Made by a program: the position numbers and the translations under genes. The notes below the pieces were generated by a model. The model worked only from the letters and a program-made list of their open reading frames with translations. It did not search any database and was not told where the DNA came from. Shown piece by piece: positions 1 to 10,859 of a stretch of 64,000 nucleotides of DNA. The number at the start of each line of letters is the position of its first letter. Within the stretch, counting starts at the first letter, position 1. This DNA comes from Siphonodentalium dalli (lineage: Eukaryota > Mollusca > Scaphopoda > Gadilida > Siphonodentaliidae): positions 144,167,954 to 144,231,953 of the forward strand of contig CP136064.1 in the NCBI GenBank assembly GCA_032622095.1, written 5' to 3'.

Positions 1-2290
1 CCCCCCCCAAGCCCTGACCTAAGTGTCATACATACTATAACAATAATGTTGTAAGAGTACTATGGCATCCAATAAATATCCCCGAATAGGAAACCACTCA
101 AAAGTATTGTTCCCGTATATCTCTCTGCAGATGCTAATAACGTTGAATGGTAAACAAACGCTCTTTATAGCGATGCGTAAAAAACAAACGCTCATTAAAT
201 TATCACTTGATTAACCACCGCAGTGACGTTTTTGTGACTGAGAGTGGAGAAGGGTGCTCTGGGCTTCTCCAAAATGCGACGTCGACAATTCCCGTGGGAT
301 TTTACCTTTGGATAGGAAGTTTGGTCTCGATCAGTTAACCCGTTTTCGATTCTATAAAGGACAGACAGACAAACATACAGAGGTCTTCAAAATATATATG
401 AGATAGCTCCACCCATTTCCGTGATCTGGTATGCGCATGCGCGAAGCTGACGTCGCACGGGCTCGGCGACCAGATAAAATTCGTATCCGGGGCAAGATAC
501 ATTCACATAGCAAATTTCAAGTCGATAGCTCCACCCGTTTCCGAGATCTCGTCTGCGCATGCGCGAAGCGGGCGCCACACGGGCTCGCCAATACGACAAC
601 GTCGACCGCCTGGTCAAACTACACACACGTACCAAGTTTCGTCCCGATCGGTCGAAAATCGTAGATTTGTATAAATGACATACATACAGACAGACAAACA
701 AACAGAGGTCTTCAAAATATATAGGAGACTAGCCGATGAGCCCGACGTTGTCCGGGCTATTCAAAAACCAAATTTCAAGTCGTTAGCTCCACGCCTGGTC
801 AAACTACACACATCTTGAACCAGTGGCGTTGGTATCTGATGCAAAAGACGAAATTGTGACCCGATAAAAAGCTCCACCCGTTTCCGAAATCTTGTCTGCG
901 CATGCGCTGCACGGGCGTCGCACGGGTCCGCCAATACGACAACGACGACCGCCTGGTCAAACTACACACATATTGAACCAGTGGCGTTGGTATCTGATGC
1001 AAAAGACGAAATTGTGAGTGTTGGTTTGTAACCGGGATTTCTGAGAAGCATTATGCCTATATCCACACTAACTACCCCCATAAGCCCTGACCTAAGTGTC
1101 ATACATACTATAACAATTATGTTGTAAGAGTACTATGGCATCCAATAAATCTCCCCGCATAGGAAACCACTCAAAAGTATTGTTCCCGTATATCTCTCTG
1201 CAGATGCTAATAACGTTGAATGCTAAACAAACGCTCTTTATAGCGATGCATCTGGTCTGCGCATGCGCGAAGCTGGCGTCGCACGGGCTCGGCGACCCGA
1301 TAAAATTCGTATCCGGGGCAAGATACATTCACATACCAAATTTCAAGTCGATAGCTCCACCGTTTCCGAGATCTCGTCTGGGCATGCGCGAAGCTGGCGT
1401 CGCACGGGCTCGGCGACCCGATAAAATTCGTATCCGGGGCAAGATACATTCACATAGCAAATTTCAAGTCGATAGCTCCACCCGTTTCCGAGATCTCGTC
1501 TGCGATCTCGTCGGGAAAAGCCCTTGACATAGATGGACACTGACTGCTATTTATATACATTTAACAGGAATCTGTGACAGAGATAAACTCATTTACCAGT
1601 ATATACATTTATCAGAGAGGGCTACCAATGGGTATAGGTGTGAATCTATATTAATTTATAAACTGATATCATTAACTGGTGCATGATGAAGATTTTTGAG
1701 TTGGAATCGCACGAATCATATATGAATAGGATGAATACACTGTGATTTATAGTTATTTGAGCATAGTTGTTACCAAGTAAATGCATGACTGACATCTCCG
1801 AGATCTCGTCTGCGCATGCGCGAAGCGGGCGCCGCACGGGCTCGCCAATACGACAACGACGACCGCCTGGTCAAACTACACACACGTACCAAGTTTCGTC
1901 CCGATCGGTCGAGAATCGTAGATTTGTATCAATGACAGACAAACACAGACAGAGGTCTTCAAAAATATATATGAGACTAGCCGATGAGCCCGACGTTGTC
2001 CGTGCTATTCAAAAACCAAATTTCAAGTCGATAGCTCCACCCGTTTCCGAGATCTCGTCTGCGCATGCGCGAAGCTGGCGTCGCACGGGCTCGGCGACCC
2101 GATAAAATTTGTATCCGGGGCAAGATACATTCACATAGCAAATTTTAAGTCGATAGCTCCACCCGTTTCCGAGATAACGCATTCTTTGTTTTTCAATTAG
2201 TTCATTCGTGGTACCCGTCCTCCCCGTCCTAAACTTCAGAGCGGACAGTCAATTAATCCCGTCGTGAAAGTCGAGATAATTGCATTTCGT

Positions 2291-2397
2291 CCGCATCCGT
2301 ATTTCGGACGCATGGGGTCAGTCGTTTAGCCACGTCCATTGGATTCCGCATCCGTATTTCGGACGCATGGGGTCAGTCGTTTAGCCACGTCCATTGC
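2291..2397. repeat. 55-bp direct tandem duplication
   Basis: Two almost identical copies start at 2291 and 2346, each beginning CCGCATCCGTATTTCGGACG. Each contains the inverted pair CCGTATTTCGG. The duplication lies inside a Helitron-like body. Confidence 0.85.
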
Positions 2398-2664
2398 AAT
2401 AAAGAGCGTTGATTGTTAACACCTCCGTATATGGTCAATATAAATATCGTTGATGTCTTAACCACCGCAAGTGCCGTTTTTTGTGACTGAGATTGGAGAA
2501 CGGGTGCTCTGAGCTTCTCCAAAACGCGACCACGGCGGTGTCGGTGGGATTTTACACTTACATAGGAAGTTTGAGCTCAATCTGTACACGCGTTTTCGAT
2601 TCTATGAAGTACCCACACACACATATATATACATATATACGGAAGTCTCAAAATATATAGTAGA

Positions 2665-3583
2665 CTAGCAGGTTAGCCCGCCACTGGCGTGCTTGGTCAG
2701 AAACATGACAATGTTTTATGTTTTGTTTCTGTTTTTCAATGAGTTAATATTGGGTTTTTCAATATTTTACCCGATTTGACCTTGAATTGATCATTTTCAA
2801 GGTCAAGGTCATGTCGGGGTCACAATATATAATTTGTGGGTACCCGTTTGAAGGTTAAGACTGACCCGATGAAAAATTCCCCCGTTCCTAGTTTTAACCT
2901 GTCCGTGGCTATTGAGCAGCCCCTGTCGGAGGTTGTCCACCCTTACGAGATGGTCAATAGTCCCCGCAAAGTTAATCCCGTCGTGAACCCCATCCTCGCA
3001 AAGAGCGGACAGTCAATTAATCCCGTCGTGAACGCCAATACCAACGCGACGTAATTTTGTTTGGTATCATGTGTTGCGTTCTAAAAATAGGAAAGCACTT
3101 GTTCCCGTATCCGTATATCTCTCTGCATAATAAATTTCGAGCGATAACGTTGCGTTTGCGTAAATACGAAATTGTGAGTGTTGGTTTGTAACCGTGATTT
3201 CTGAGAAGCATTATGCCTATAACTACCCCCCCCCCCAAGCCCGACCTAAGTGTCATACATACTATAACAATGATGTTGTGGGAGTACTATGGCATCCAAT
3301 AAATCTCCCCGCATAGGAAACCACTCAATGTTCCCTTATATCTCTCTGCAGATGATAATAACGTTGAATGGTAAACAGACGCTCTTTATAGCGATGCGTC
3401 AAAAACAAACGCTCATTAAATTATCACTTTATTAACCCCCGCCGCGCCTTTGCGGTGATTTGGGAGTGGATAAAGGGTGCTCAGAGCTTCTCCAAAACGC
3501 GACAACTACGGTGTTCGTGGGTTTTTACCCTTAGATGGGAAGTTTGAACTCAATCGAGCCAGCCGTTTTCGATTCTATAAAGT

Positions 3584-3643
<60 letters not shown>

Positions 3644-3656
3644 AAAATATATAGTA
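2665..3656 (-). mobile_element. Helitron-like unit, family 2
   Basis: On the minus strand the unit runs from about 3656 to CTAG at 2665-2668, with a short CGCC/GGCG hairpin about 10 nt before CTAG. It contains a (TA)n microsatellite near its 5' end and a 72-codon open frame (2836-3054). That frame reads through a degenerate internal repeat and has no recognisable domain. The 5' boundary with the next unit has lost the usual GA. Confidence 0.55.
3592..3638. repeat. (TA)n microsatellite
   Basis: An uninterrupted AT dinucleotide run of about 47 bp, preceded by a short CA run. Confidence 0.95.
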
Positions 3657-4500
3657 CTAGCAGGTTAGCCCGCCACCGGCGGCGTTTGTCCGAAACATGA
3701 CATTTTTGTAATTATTTTGTTTTTATTTATATTTTTAATTTGTTTTTTATATATTTTAAATTTAATTTATGTTTTTAATATTAATTTAATGTTTTTTAAA
3801 TTTAATTTATGTTTTTTTGAATTTTTTTATATTTATTTAATTATTAATTTAATTTAATTCTTTTTTATAATTTAATTGTTTTTTTTTATGAAAAATTACC
3901 CCTTCATAGGAACGACAGACAACGCATTCTTTGTTTTTCAATGAGTTAATTCATGGTACCCGTCCTAAACTTCCCCGTTATTTAACTGCCCTTGGCCATT
4001 GAGCAGCCCCAGACATATGTTGTCCACGAGATGGTCAATAGAACCCGATGAAATCCCCCCCCCCTTCCTAGGAACGACAGACAACGCATTCTTTGTTTTT
4101 CTTTTTTTTTAAACACTGATTCCCGGAAACGACTCGCATAAGCATTCACGCTTGATGTCGAATCCGGTATTGCATTGAAAACAAACGCGATAACATTGCA
4201 TTGAATTGCCCGTCATACAGATAAGTAGATAGCGAAAACGACGCTCTTTATATAGACACTGCGGAAAACTGACGCTCTTTATATATCAACGCTATTAACC
4301 CCGAAGTGCCGATTGCGGTGATTTGGGAAGGGAGAAACGGTGCTCTGAGCTTCTTCAAAACGCGACCACGGCCGTGTCCGTGGGATTTTACCCTTAGATA
4401 GGAAGTTTGAACTGAATCGAGCCAGCCGTTTTGGATTCCATGAAGTACCCACATACATATATACACACATATATACGTAGTTCTCAAATTATATAGTAGA
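3657..4500 (-). mobile_element. Helitron-like unit, family 2, last in array
   Basis: CTAG lies at 3657-3660 and the minus-strand TC end at 4499-4500, followed by host T. The right-hand flank continues into the dispersed repeat that also occurs near 5751, 37059 and 42044. The interior (3720-3890) is very AT-rich and low in complexity, followed by a body shared with 2210-2600. Confidence 0.6.
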
Positions 4501-6010
4501 TAGATTATACCAATCTTGTTTACATTCTTTAAATATGAATGTCAGAGGCATGTGTCATTGACATTGTCAGGTTTTTGGAAGCAAATTTCATGTCTCATAT
4601 GGGGGGGGGGGGGGGGCAAGTGAACATATGCATAAATGTGAATATATATATGGTAATATGGATTTATCATACAATATGATTCATATTTTATATATGGTGG
4701 CTGTAAAATGGTATACTTGTATAAGACAATAACAAGTTTTGGAAGTTAAATTTAAAATTTCATATGGATATAATTTTTGTGTTGAAAAAGTAGTGTCATG
4801 TCACGGGGTGGGTAGGGTAAGGGCAAAATAGTTATGCTGCATAGTAGCAATTAAGTTCACAAATCTAGCATCAATGAGTTTTGTATCTACCAGGTACATG
4901 TATCAATTATACTGTAGCAAATGAATACTCTGGTTTGCAGTAAACATGTTTCCTAGTACCTGTATATGCATATAATTATTCTGTGACATTATTATTCTGT
5001 GACATTAAACATACATAATCCAATTTGTTGGTCCCTGTGTCATCAGGTTCCAACAATAACAACATTTCTTCAAGAGGCGCTTGTATTCAGGATTGATTTA
5101 TTACCAAAATAATACTTAACGCTGTCAACCCTAGTATAAAATTTTTCAGTGTTATATATGTCAACATTGTGTTCAATGTAATTTCGTATCAAGAGTATGT
5201 TGGTCGGCTCGTTGATTAGATGCTTGGCCGCCAAATTTTGTTGTTGTTTTTTGTTTGTTTTGTTTTTTAAAATTTTAATACACCCCGAAACCAAGGAATA
5301 GTAATTTAGGAGCGTTAATATGGATCATGTATCATTAACAGGTTTTGGAAGTTAAATTTTCCATGGAAGGAGCCTAATTGTAGTAATTGTGTGGGGGTGG
5401 GGGTGAATATATCATAATGTATAAATGTGACATTAACTGGTAGATGTGATGAGACATATTAACATACATTTGGATTTGAATTTCATGAATCATAAATCTA
5501 GCTGTGATTTATAGTTCACACAGCTCTTGCCAGGTAAATGCCTGAATGTAGCATTTACCAGCAGAAGCCTATAAATTTAAAGGCCATGGCAAATTCTACC
5601 AGTGTATGAAGTCAATCTGGTTTCTGAGAATTAAATGTGAAATTTGGTAATTATGTAATTTAAATTATTCTCGATTGGTTTTTGAAGTGAGTTCAAGTTG
5701 CTTATATATTAAATACTATGCAGTAATTATATTAGTATAACATAAATATTTGCACCAATCTTGTTTACCTACATTGATTTGAATGTAGCATGATTGTGTC
5801 TATGGACTAGGAGTTAATGCACCTATACAAATTTTCACGAGAAATTGTTCATAGTGCCAATAATTAATCAGATTTATTTTAATTTCTGCCAAAAGGAATT
5901 GCAGCGATTGACGTCAAACACTCATTCAACTTCCCATTGCCTAAAAGTGTCAGTAACAGGTTTTGGAAGTAAGTTCCATATATCAACTAGAATGCACCCA
6001 GAGAGATGCC
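4501..6010. repeat. Dispersed long repeat, copy A
   Basis: This stretch aligns by eye with 36880-38058, 39013-39128 and 41897-42260. Shared blocks include the GGGGGCAAGTGAACATAT-type segment, the block around CTGTCAACCCTAGTAT, the TTGGCCGCCAAAT block and GGCCATGG followed by GTCAATC. It lacks the hAT-type and foldback insertions present in the other copy, so it supplies their empty sites near 5456 and 5600. I see no credible coding region; the short ORFs are AT-rich and not conserved between copies. Confidence 0.65.
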
Positions 6011-6990
6011 AACGTGCGAAAAAATGTAATAAACAATATTTAAAAAAATAATTTCACTGTATTTTACTTAATTTATTTAATTTAATTTAATGTTACAAAA
6101 ATTACCATTTCTCATTTCATTACAGATAAATGCAAATTACTATATTAATCATTTAAGTAATTAAAACCAATTCCATGTTGCCGAAAGGATGAGACTTTAA
6201 TATCGATTACATTTTTTTCAGCGGCATACAGTATTTTGATTTTGATTTTCCGATAGTCAAAGTTGACCAAAGGAGCAATTATAAGAAATAATTAATACCA
6301 TTTGTGTAAATATTGATAGCAGCCAATATGCAACAATAAATATCAATAATTAATCAATAATTAATCAATAACGATCATTTTATGTAATAATAAACTCTTC
6401 AAACGGTGTTTGTGTTAACAAATGCGTTTTGTTTTGTGTTACGTCATTCGTCGTATTTGACCCGGAACTCGGCTGAAGGTTAGGTTATTCAGCATATTGC
6501 GTCGAATTACGAAATCGCGTTTTGAATGTCTCTCTTTCCCCGCACGATAAAAAGAGGTCTCTTTGATGTAGAGTTCTGATGGAGAAAATGTAGGTCGATC
6601 GATTTTTGTCATAACTCTGACGTATTTTGACATGGGAGAAAAAATCGAAATCGAGGCTCACTACGAGCATGCCAGTTTTAAATATAGAAACAGGGAATCC
6701 CGACAAATGGCGATATCGGCGACAAACAAATAATCGAAAACAACACATAAAATAAACATAGCAAAAACGCGGCACAGTAAAAATGTCAGAACGCCACGAG
6801 GTTTTACGTCGTTTTTGGTGACGTCATGGAGTGAAAAGGAGTAGGGTGACACCAACCTACGAATCTGTCTGATCGCCATACTGTTGCGCGAGCGCACGTA
6901 ATAATGTCGTATAGGGGCAAGTTGATATATCGTATGCATAAATGTGACTATACCACAGATTTCAGAGTTTAATTGCATGCATGGGGTGAG
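6011..6990. other. No recognisable feature
   Basis: AT-rich sequence to about 6400, then more balanced sequence with scattered CpG (6430-6900). The minus-strand ORFs at 6439-6978 overlap one another in different frames and resemble no known domain. I see no gene or repeat I can name. Confidence 0.4.
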
Positions 6991-7009
6991 GAATATATTA
7001 TATCATACC

Positions 7010-7310
7010 ACAGGAGCTTGGAATTTGGTCAAAACCCCTCTTTTATTGGCGGAACCACCACCCGGGACCACAGGTCACGGAAGGAATGAAACAAAAAATT
7101 GTTGCCACCCATTTTGAACTCAACTGTATTCCTACAAAAAATATATTTTACTAAAAACTGTTGGTACCTCTTACACCTTAGATGCCAATCTACAACATTC
7201 CATAGGTATATTTTTCCAGTTCTTCGAAAACCTCACTTTATTTCGGTAATGTATTGTAAATTCACCAACGAACACAAATGTGCAACATCTCCATCACCTG
7301 TTTTAGAATC
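7010..7310. repeat. Dispersed repeat, inverted relative to 36585-36856
   Basis: The sequence from ACAGGAGCTTGGAATTTGG through to CATCACCTGTTTTAGAATCG is matched on the opposite strand at 36585-36856 with scattered substitutions and short indels. Both copies adjoin members of the same repeat family. Confidence 0.8.
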
Positions 7311-7424
7311 GAAGTAGCGGAACTAGTACGGAAATATGCGGAAACTATGATCCGGAGACGGATAGCATAAAAGTACCGTATATAATTTAGAAGATTGCTG
7401 CTGATTACATGTGTATTACATGAC

Positions 7425-7948
7425 CGTACCGATGCACTGATCATCATGAACTTTTTGATGGATGGTGACATTGGCGTCTAGATGGGAACGAATCATTTTG
7501 GGCTCGTTTGCATAAAAACATGGCCGCTGGCAGCCATCTTGGATTTCAAAATTGCATCCTTTAGCATGGGCTAGAAGAAGTAGTGTTTATTTGATCATCA
7601 TTAAATGTGTCATGGAGGTTTACATTGACATGTAGATGGGAACGAGTCATTTTTGTGTGAATCCTCCCAAGAAACATGGCCGTCATCGCCCATCTTCGAT
7701 TTCAGTGATAATACTAACCAATAACACAGCCTAGAGCCTGTGTCGATGCACCTATCATCACGAAATTTTTCATCGATCATGACATTGATATATAGACAAC
7801 ACCGAGTCATTTTGGGCTTATTTTCATGAAAAACATGACCGCCAGCAGCCATCTTGGATTTCAAAATTGCATCATTTAGCACGTCAAGAGGTCGCAGTGT
7901 TGATCCGATCATAATTAAATTTGTCATGGAGGTTGACATTGACATATA
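7425..7948. repeat. Tandem repeat, about 155 bp, three units
   Basis: Units start near 7481, 7635 and 7795, with a partial unit before. Each carries a GAACGAGTCATTTTGGGCT-like segment, a GGCAGCCATCTTGGATTTC-like segment and a block ending in TCATGGAGGTTGACATTGAC. The ORF at 7610-7945 on the minus strand is a by-product of the repeat. Confidence 0.8.
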
Positions 7949-8440
7949 ATTACAACTACTTTCGTTTTCGTCGAAATGCGGGCATTTGATTGGTCGAGAG
8001 GCTACCGCGTGACCTGCGTCTATCAGTGCATAGACTCTGCAGTAGACGAGTCACATCGCGTAGTGACACTTTAAGAAAATTGGGCGAGTCTATAACCGTC
8101 GCCCCACACGACGTCCCCCGATGACGCGAAAGCGCGGAACGAGAATTCCATTAGAATTTCAGTGAAAAAACAACTCGAAAACTCAATGTTAGAAACATTT
8201 GAACAAGTAGTCTATGTCTATATTCCATGTCTCTGCTTCTTATCTACACTATACTATACTTATGTCTGTTCATTTCAGCCGTATTCATGTTTTTGTAAAG
8301 CTCGATTGAACACTCAAAGTTCGTGCCGCGTTTTTTATTTGTCCAATTTTCGAAAGAGCGTCTATGACAACGTGTATAGTTAGGTTAGCGTAGATCGTCA
8401 TAGACTGAGGTAATACTATATTTTCGTACCCGGGTACGAA
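7936..8440. repeat. Fragment of foldback family (copies at 12950-13015, 13750-13910, 32650-33440)
   Basis: The first 155 bp (TACAACTACTTTCGTTTTCG onwards to GGGCGAGTCTATA) recur as the loop of the palindrome at 13060-14566 and, inverted, at 32975-33115. The next 300 bp (CCGTCGCCCCACACGACG to the TATAGTTA segment) recur at 33120-33410 and inverted at 32690-32965. The last 50 bp (8385-8435) are inverted at 12955-13005. The sequence is CpG-rich with an inverted CCAAT box (GATTGG), so it could be a mobilised promoter. That is inference. Confidence 0.7.
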
Positions 8441-9500
8441 ATGTAAACTGAAGAAATGACCAGTAGGTAACTTAGAGATGCCACTGGTCTATCTGACCTT
8501 GTCCTTGTAAATCCAATATTTACGCCGCGAAGCTTGATAAATTTATGCTGTTTACTTTAGTTTTTAATAATGTTGTAGATTAGATTAGATTAGATTTATT
8601 TTGATAGTTCAGGTTAATATACATGTGTACACGAATACATATAATGGGTATGTTTACAAGTTGAATCAATATAATACAAAACAGTATATACATATTATAA
8701 TTATAATAGTTTATCTTAAATATAAATATGTTACTATGTTGGGTTCTGATGAGACAGTTAGAGTTCAGACTGTGTAAATAATTGATATATACCGTAAGAG
8801 GATATATCAATTTTCTCAAGAATTAATTCATTTTATTTTATAGAGGTTGCCGTCAGAATTTAAGGTAAATTATGTGGCAGAAATCTGTATAAAAATAGAA
8901 ATACTCATGTGACCTGAGACCATCAGGGATAACGCAAAAAGTTCTCTAAATGAGAACTTAATTCCATTGCGGTCCCTGAGTAGGAATAATAGTATAATTG
9001 GAGAAATGATGCGTGAATCGTAAGAAACACAACTTCTGCAATGTATGTGTTCTGACTAGTTTATACTCAGTTCTACTTCTAACTTCTTGGTCTATCTTTA
9101 AACTTTAGTTTAAAGTCGGAAGTTATCTCAGTCGTTAAACCTGACGTTTATAATCAGAGCAAAGCTCTATTCGAGAGCATTTAGCTCTGTTTGAATAGTC
9201 GGCTCCACACCCCCCCCCCCAATATAGGTCTAGGATTAATTAAGTATTAATGGACATGGGTATTTTTTGTGGGGAGGCCAGGGGCTGTGGCCACTGCATG
9301 GCTCGATTTAGCTGGATGAAAATAACTGTCATCAGTGCATGAAGCTAATCAGTGAATTAGTTGCATTGTCTATCAACTTTTTCTCTCTCTCTCAAGACCT
9401 AAAGTATCAAAGTCTGGTATAGTGCTGTGACTGCTTGTCATCTAAATATTTAAACGAGTAGGATCTGTTCGGATTTTTCTCTCAGACCCGTAGACCGAGT
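8441..9500. other. No recognisable gene; short (GATTA)n run
   Basis: A short GATTA repeat lies at 8578-8597, a C10 run near 9211 and a TCTC run near 9382. Otherwise the sequence is unremarkable and AT-rich, with no coding signal. Confidence 0.4.
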
Positions 9501-9505
9501 TCAAC

Positions 9506-9655
9506 CCTTTTCACATTTATTATTTATTTACGCTTAAGTGCAAATAACCTCTATCATTTGCGCTTAAGCACAAATATTTACGGTTAAGCGTAAATCATTT
9601 GCGTTTATGTGCAAGCGCAAAACATTTGTGCTTAAGCGCAAATAAAAATTAATAT
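9506..9655. repeat. GCTTAAGC palindrome cluster 1
   Basis: Several overlapping variants of the 20-bp palindrome ATTTGCGCTTAAGCGCAAAT, introduced by TTTTCACATTTATTATTTAT. The reverse complement of this border closes other clusters, for example at 10835-10858. Confidence 0.8.
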
Positions 9656-9700
9656 TCATTAATTTTAAATGGCACAGGCCTAAACACATCACTCAAGTCT

Positions 9701-10255
9701 ACCGTATCTGTATCTGTATGTAGTTCGGTGTAGTAGCCTTGATTTGGCTGTAGGTGCACCGTTGGACGACTTAATTTGCTGTTAATGTTGGTATCGATGT
9801 TGAATCACATGCGCTGCCGTATCCTCCAGGTGGTTCCATTCGATGATTGATTTCACAAAGAATGAGTTCGTATATTGAGCTGTATTTGTCCTTATTATTT
9901 CGTAAGAAAGCGAGTTAGTACACTCGTGCGACTCAATAATGTTTGTTGTTTCAAATCCTGGGAATTTTTTGGCAGTTATTTTTCGTTTGTCCTTTCTCCT
10001 TGGTGTTAATAGGTCATGTGTATGTATAGCCGGAACCAACCCCTCTACTATCTTCCTAAACAGTGTCATCCTTTTCTCTTCTCTTCTTATCTTCATTGGT
10101 GTCGGTCCTTCTATTTCCATCATTTCGGTGACTGCACCCTTTTCTCTGTTCTTGTAATTGCTGGTGATGAATCTTGCAGCTTTTTTCTGTACTCTTTCGA
10201 TCTTGTCTATGTCCTTCTGCAAGTATGGATCCCATATCCCATACCGTACATGTAT
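9701..10255 (-). pseudogene. 3' end of a non-LTR retrotransposon reverse transcriptase, 5'-truncated
   Basis: The minus-strand frame from about 10252 to the stop at 9782 encodes the thumb/C-terminal part of a LINE reverse transcriptase. Visible motifs are GIWDPYLQKDIDKIERVQKK, AARFITSNY, IEGPTPMKIRREEKRMTLF, KIVEGLVPA and NSFFVKSIIEWNHL. This order (WDPY, then IERVQRKAARF, then FF.R.I.WN.L) is typical of LINE elements of the Jockey/L2/CR1 assemblage. The catalytic YADD core is missing. A 3'UTR of about 80 bp follows and ends near 9705-9720 in a short CAGATA repeat, as many such LINEs do. The 5' break lies in the repeat sequence CCTATATA, consistent with abortive target-primed reverse transcription. 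The element is inactive. Confidence 0.85.
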
Positions 10256-10261
10256 ATAGGC

Positions 10262-10660
10262 CCACCATATGATGATATGAGGGAAGCAATCCCCCAGTAA
10301 CCCCTAGATCCCTTTTATGGCCATGAAATGGTATAGATCTGTGCAGGATATGTCTCTTTTATAAAATATACTAGATCTCTGGGTTGGAGACACAAATTCT
10401 TGGGGACAGGGATGCTGATAATATGAAAATAGGGTTGTTCCCCTATTTAAAGTCAATAAGTACACAATATGAGGAAAGAAAGCCCACAGTAAACCCTAAT
10501 TCCCTTTTTATGGCCATGGAAATGGTATATATCTGTGCAGGAGATATCCCTTTAATAAAATATAATAGAGCTCTGGGAGTGAGGCACCAATTTTTGGGAC
10601 ACCAGGGACAGACATGCTGATATGCATATGGAAATATGATTTTTCTTCAACTTTTGAGTC
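10262..10660 (-). repeat. Monomeric repeat of about 180 bp, two units
   Basis: Two degenerate units (10262-10460 and 10461-10650) share the order GGCCATGGAAATGGTATA, CTGTGCAGGA, ATAAAATATA, GAGCTCTGGG, CAGGGA.ATGCTGATA. The reverse complement occurs at 18190-18298 plus 19881-20200, and at 31438-31740. The second unit is uninterrupted at 10555/10556, exactly where the 18299-19880 copy carries two Helitron-like elements. Confidence 0.8.
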
Positions 10661-10750
10661 TGTATGGTGCTATTACTATGGGCCCATAATAATATACTTT
10701 GAGATGGACTCAATCATTCACAATCAGAGGGAAGTAAGGGAGTGTTAGGT

Positions 10751-10858
10751 ATTTGCGCTTAATTTAAGCGCAAATGGGTTGTGCTTAAGTGCAAATGATT
10801 TACGCTTAAGCGCAAACATTCGCACTTAAGCGCAAATAAATAATAAATGTGAAAAGGG
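10751..10858. repeat. GCTTAAGC palindrome cluster 2
   Basis: Four imperfect copies of the GCGCTTAAGCGC palindrome, closed by AATAAATAATAAATGTGAAA AGGGCCTC. That border mirrors the opening border of cluster 1. Confidence 0.8.
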
Positions 10859-10859
10859 C

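Larger units (their letters stand above)
1..4500 (-). mobile_element. Tandem array of non-autonomous Helitron-like elements
   Basis: Read on the minus strand, units start with TC (plus-strand GA) and end in CTAG. A small GC-rich hairpin lies 7-10 nt before CTAG. Head-to-tail junctions (CTAG directly followed by TC) occur at 728/729, 1976/1977 and 2664/2665. A degraded junction sits near 3656/3657. The last unit ends in GA at 4499-4500, followed by host T, as expected for A|T insertion. Two families alternate. One ends in a GCCCGGAC-type hairpin (units from 729 and 1977); the other ends in a CGCC/GGCG hairpin (units from 2665 and 3657). Body segments recur, for example 1-240, 1081-1250 and 3238-3430. 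No Rep/helicase ORF is present, so the units are non-autonomous. The Helitron assignment rests on termini only. Confidence 0.7.

Noticed and set aside
2836-3054. 72-aa plus-strand ORF with a repeated NPVVN word
   Set aside because: The repeat in the protein mirrors a DNA repeat (AATCCCGTCGTGAA) that also occurs out of frame near 2255; the related segment at 3955-4060 is not open.
9506-10858. Regularly spaced palindromes as a CRISPR array
   Set aside because: Spacing is irregular, the units are self-complementary variants rather than identical repeats, there are no cas genes, and the genome is eukaryotic.
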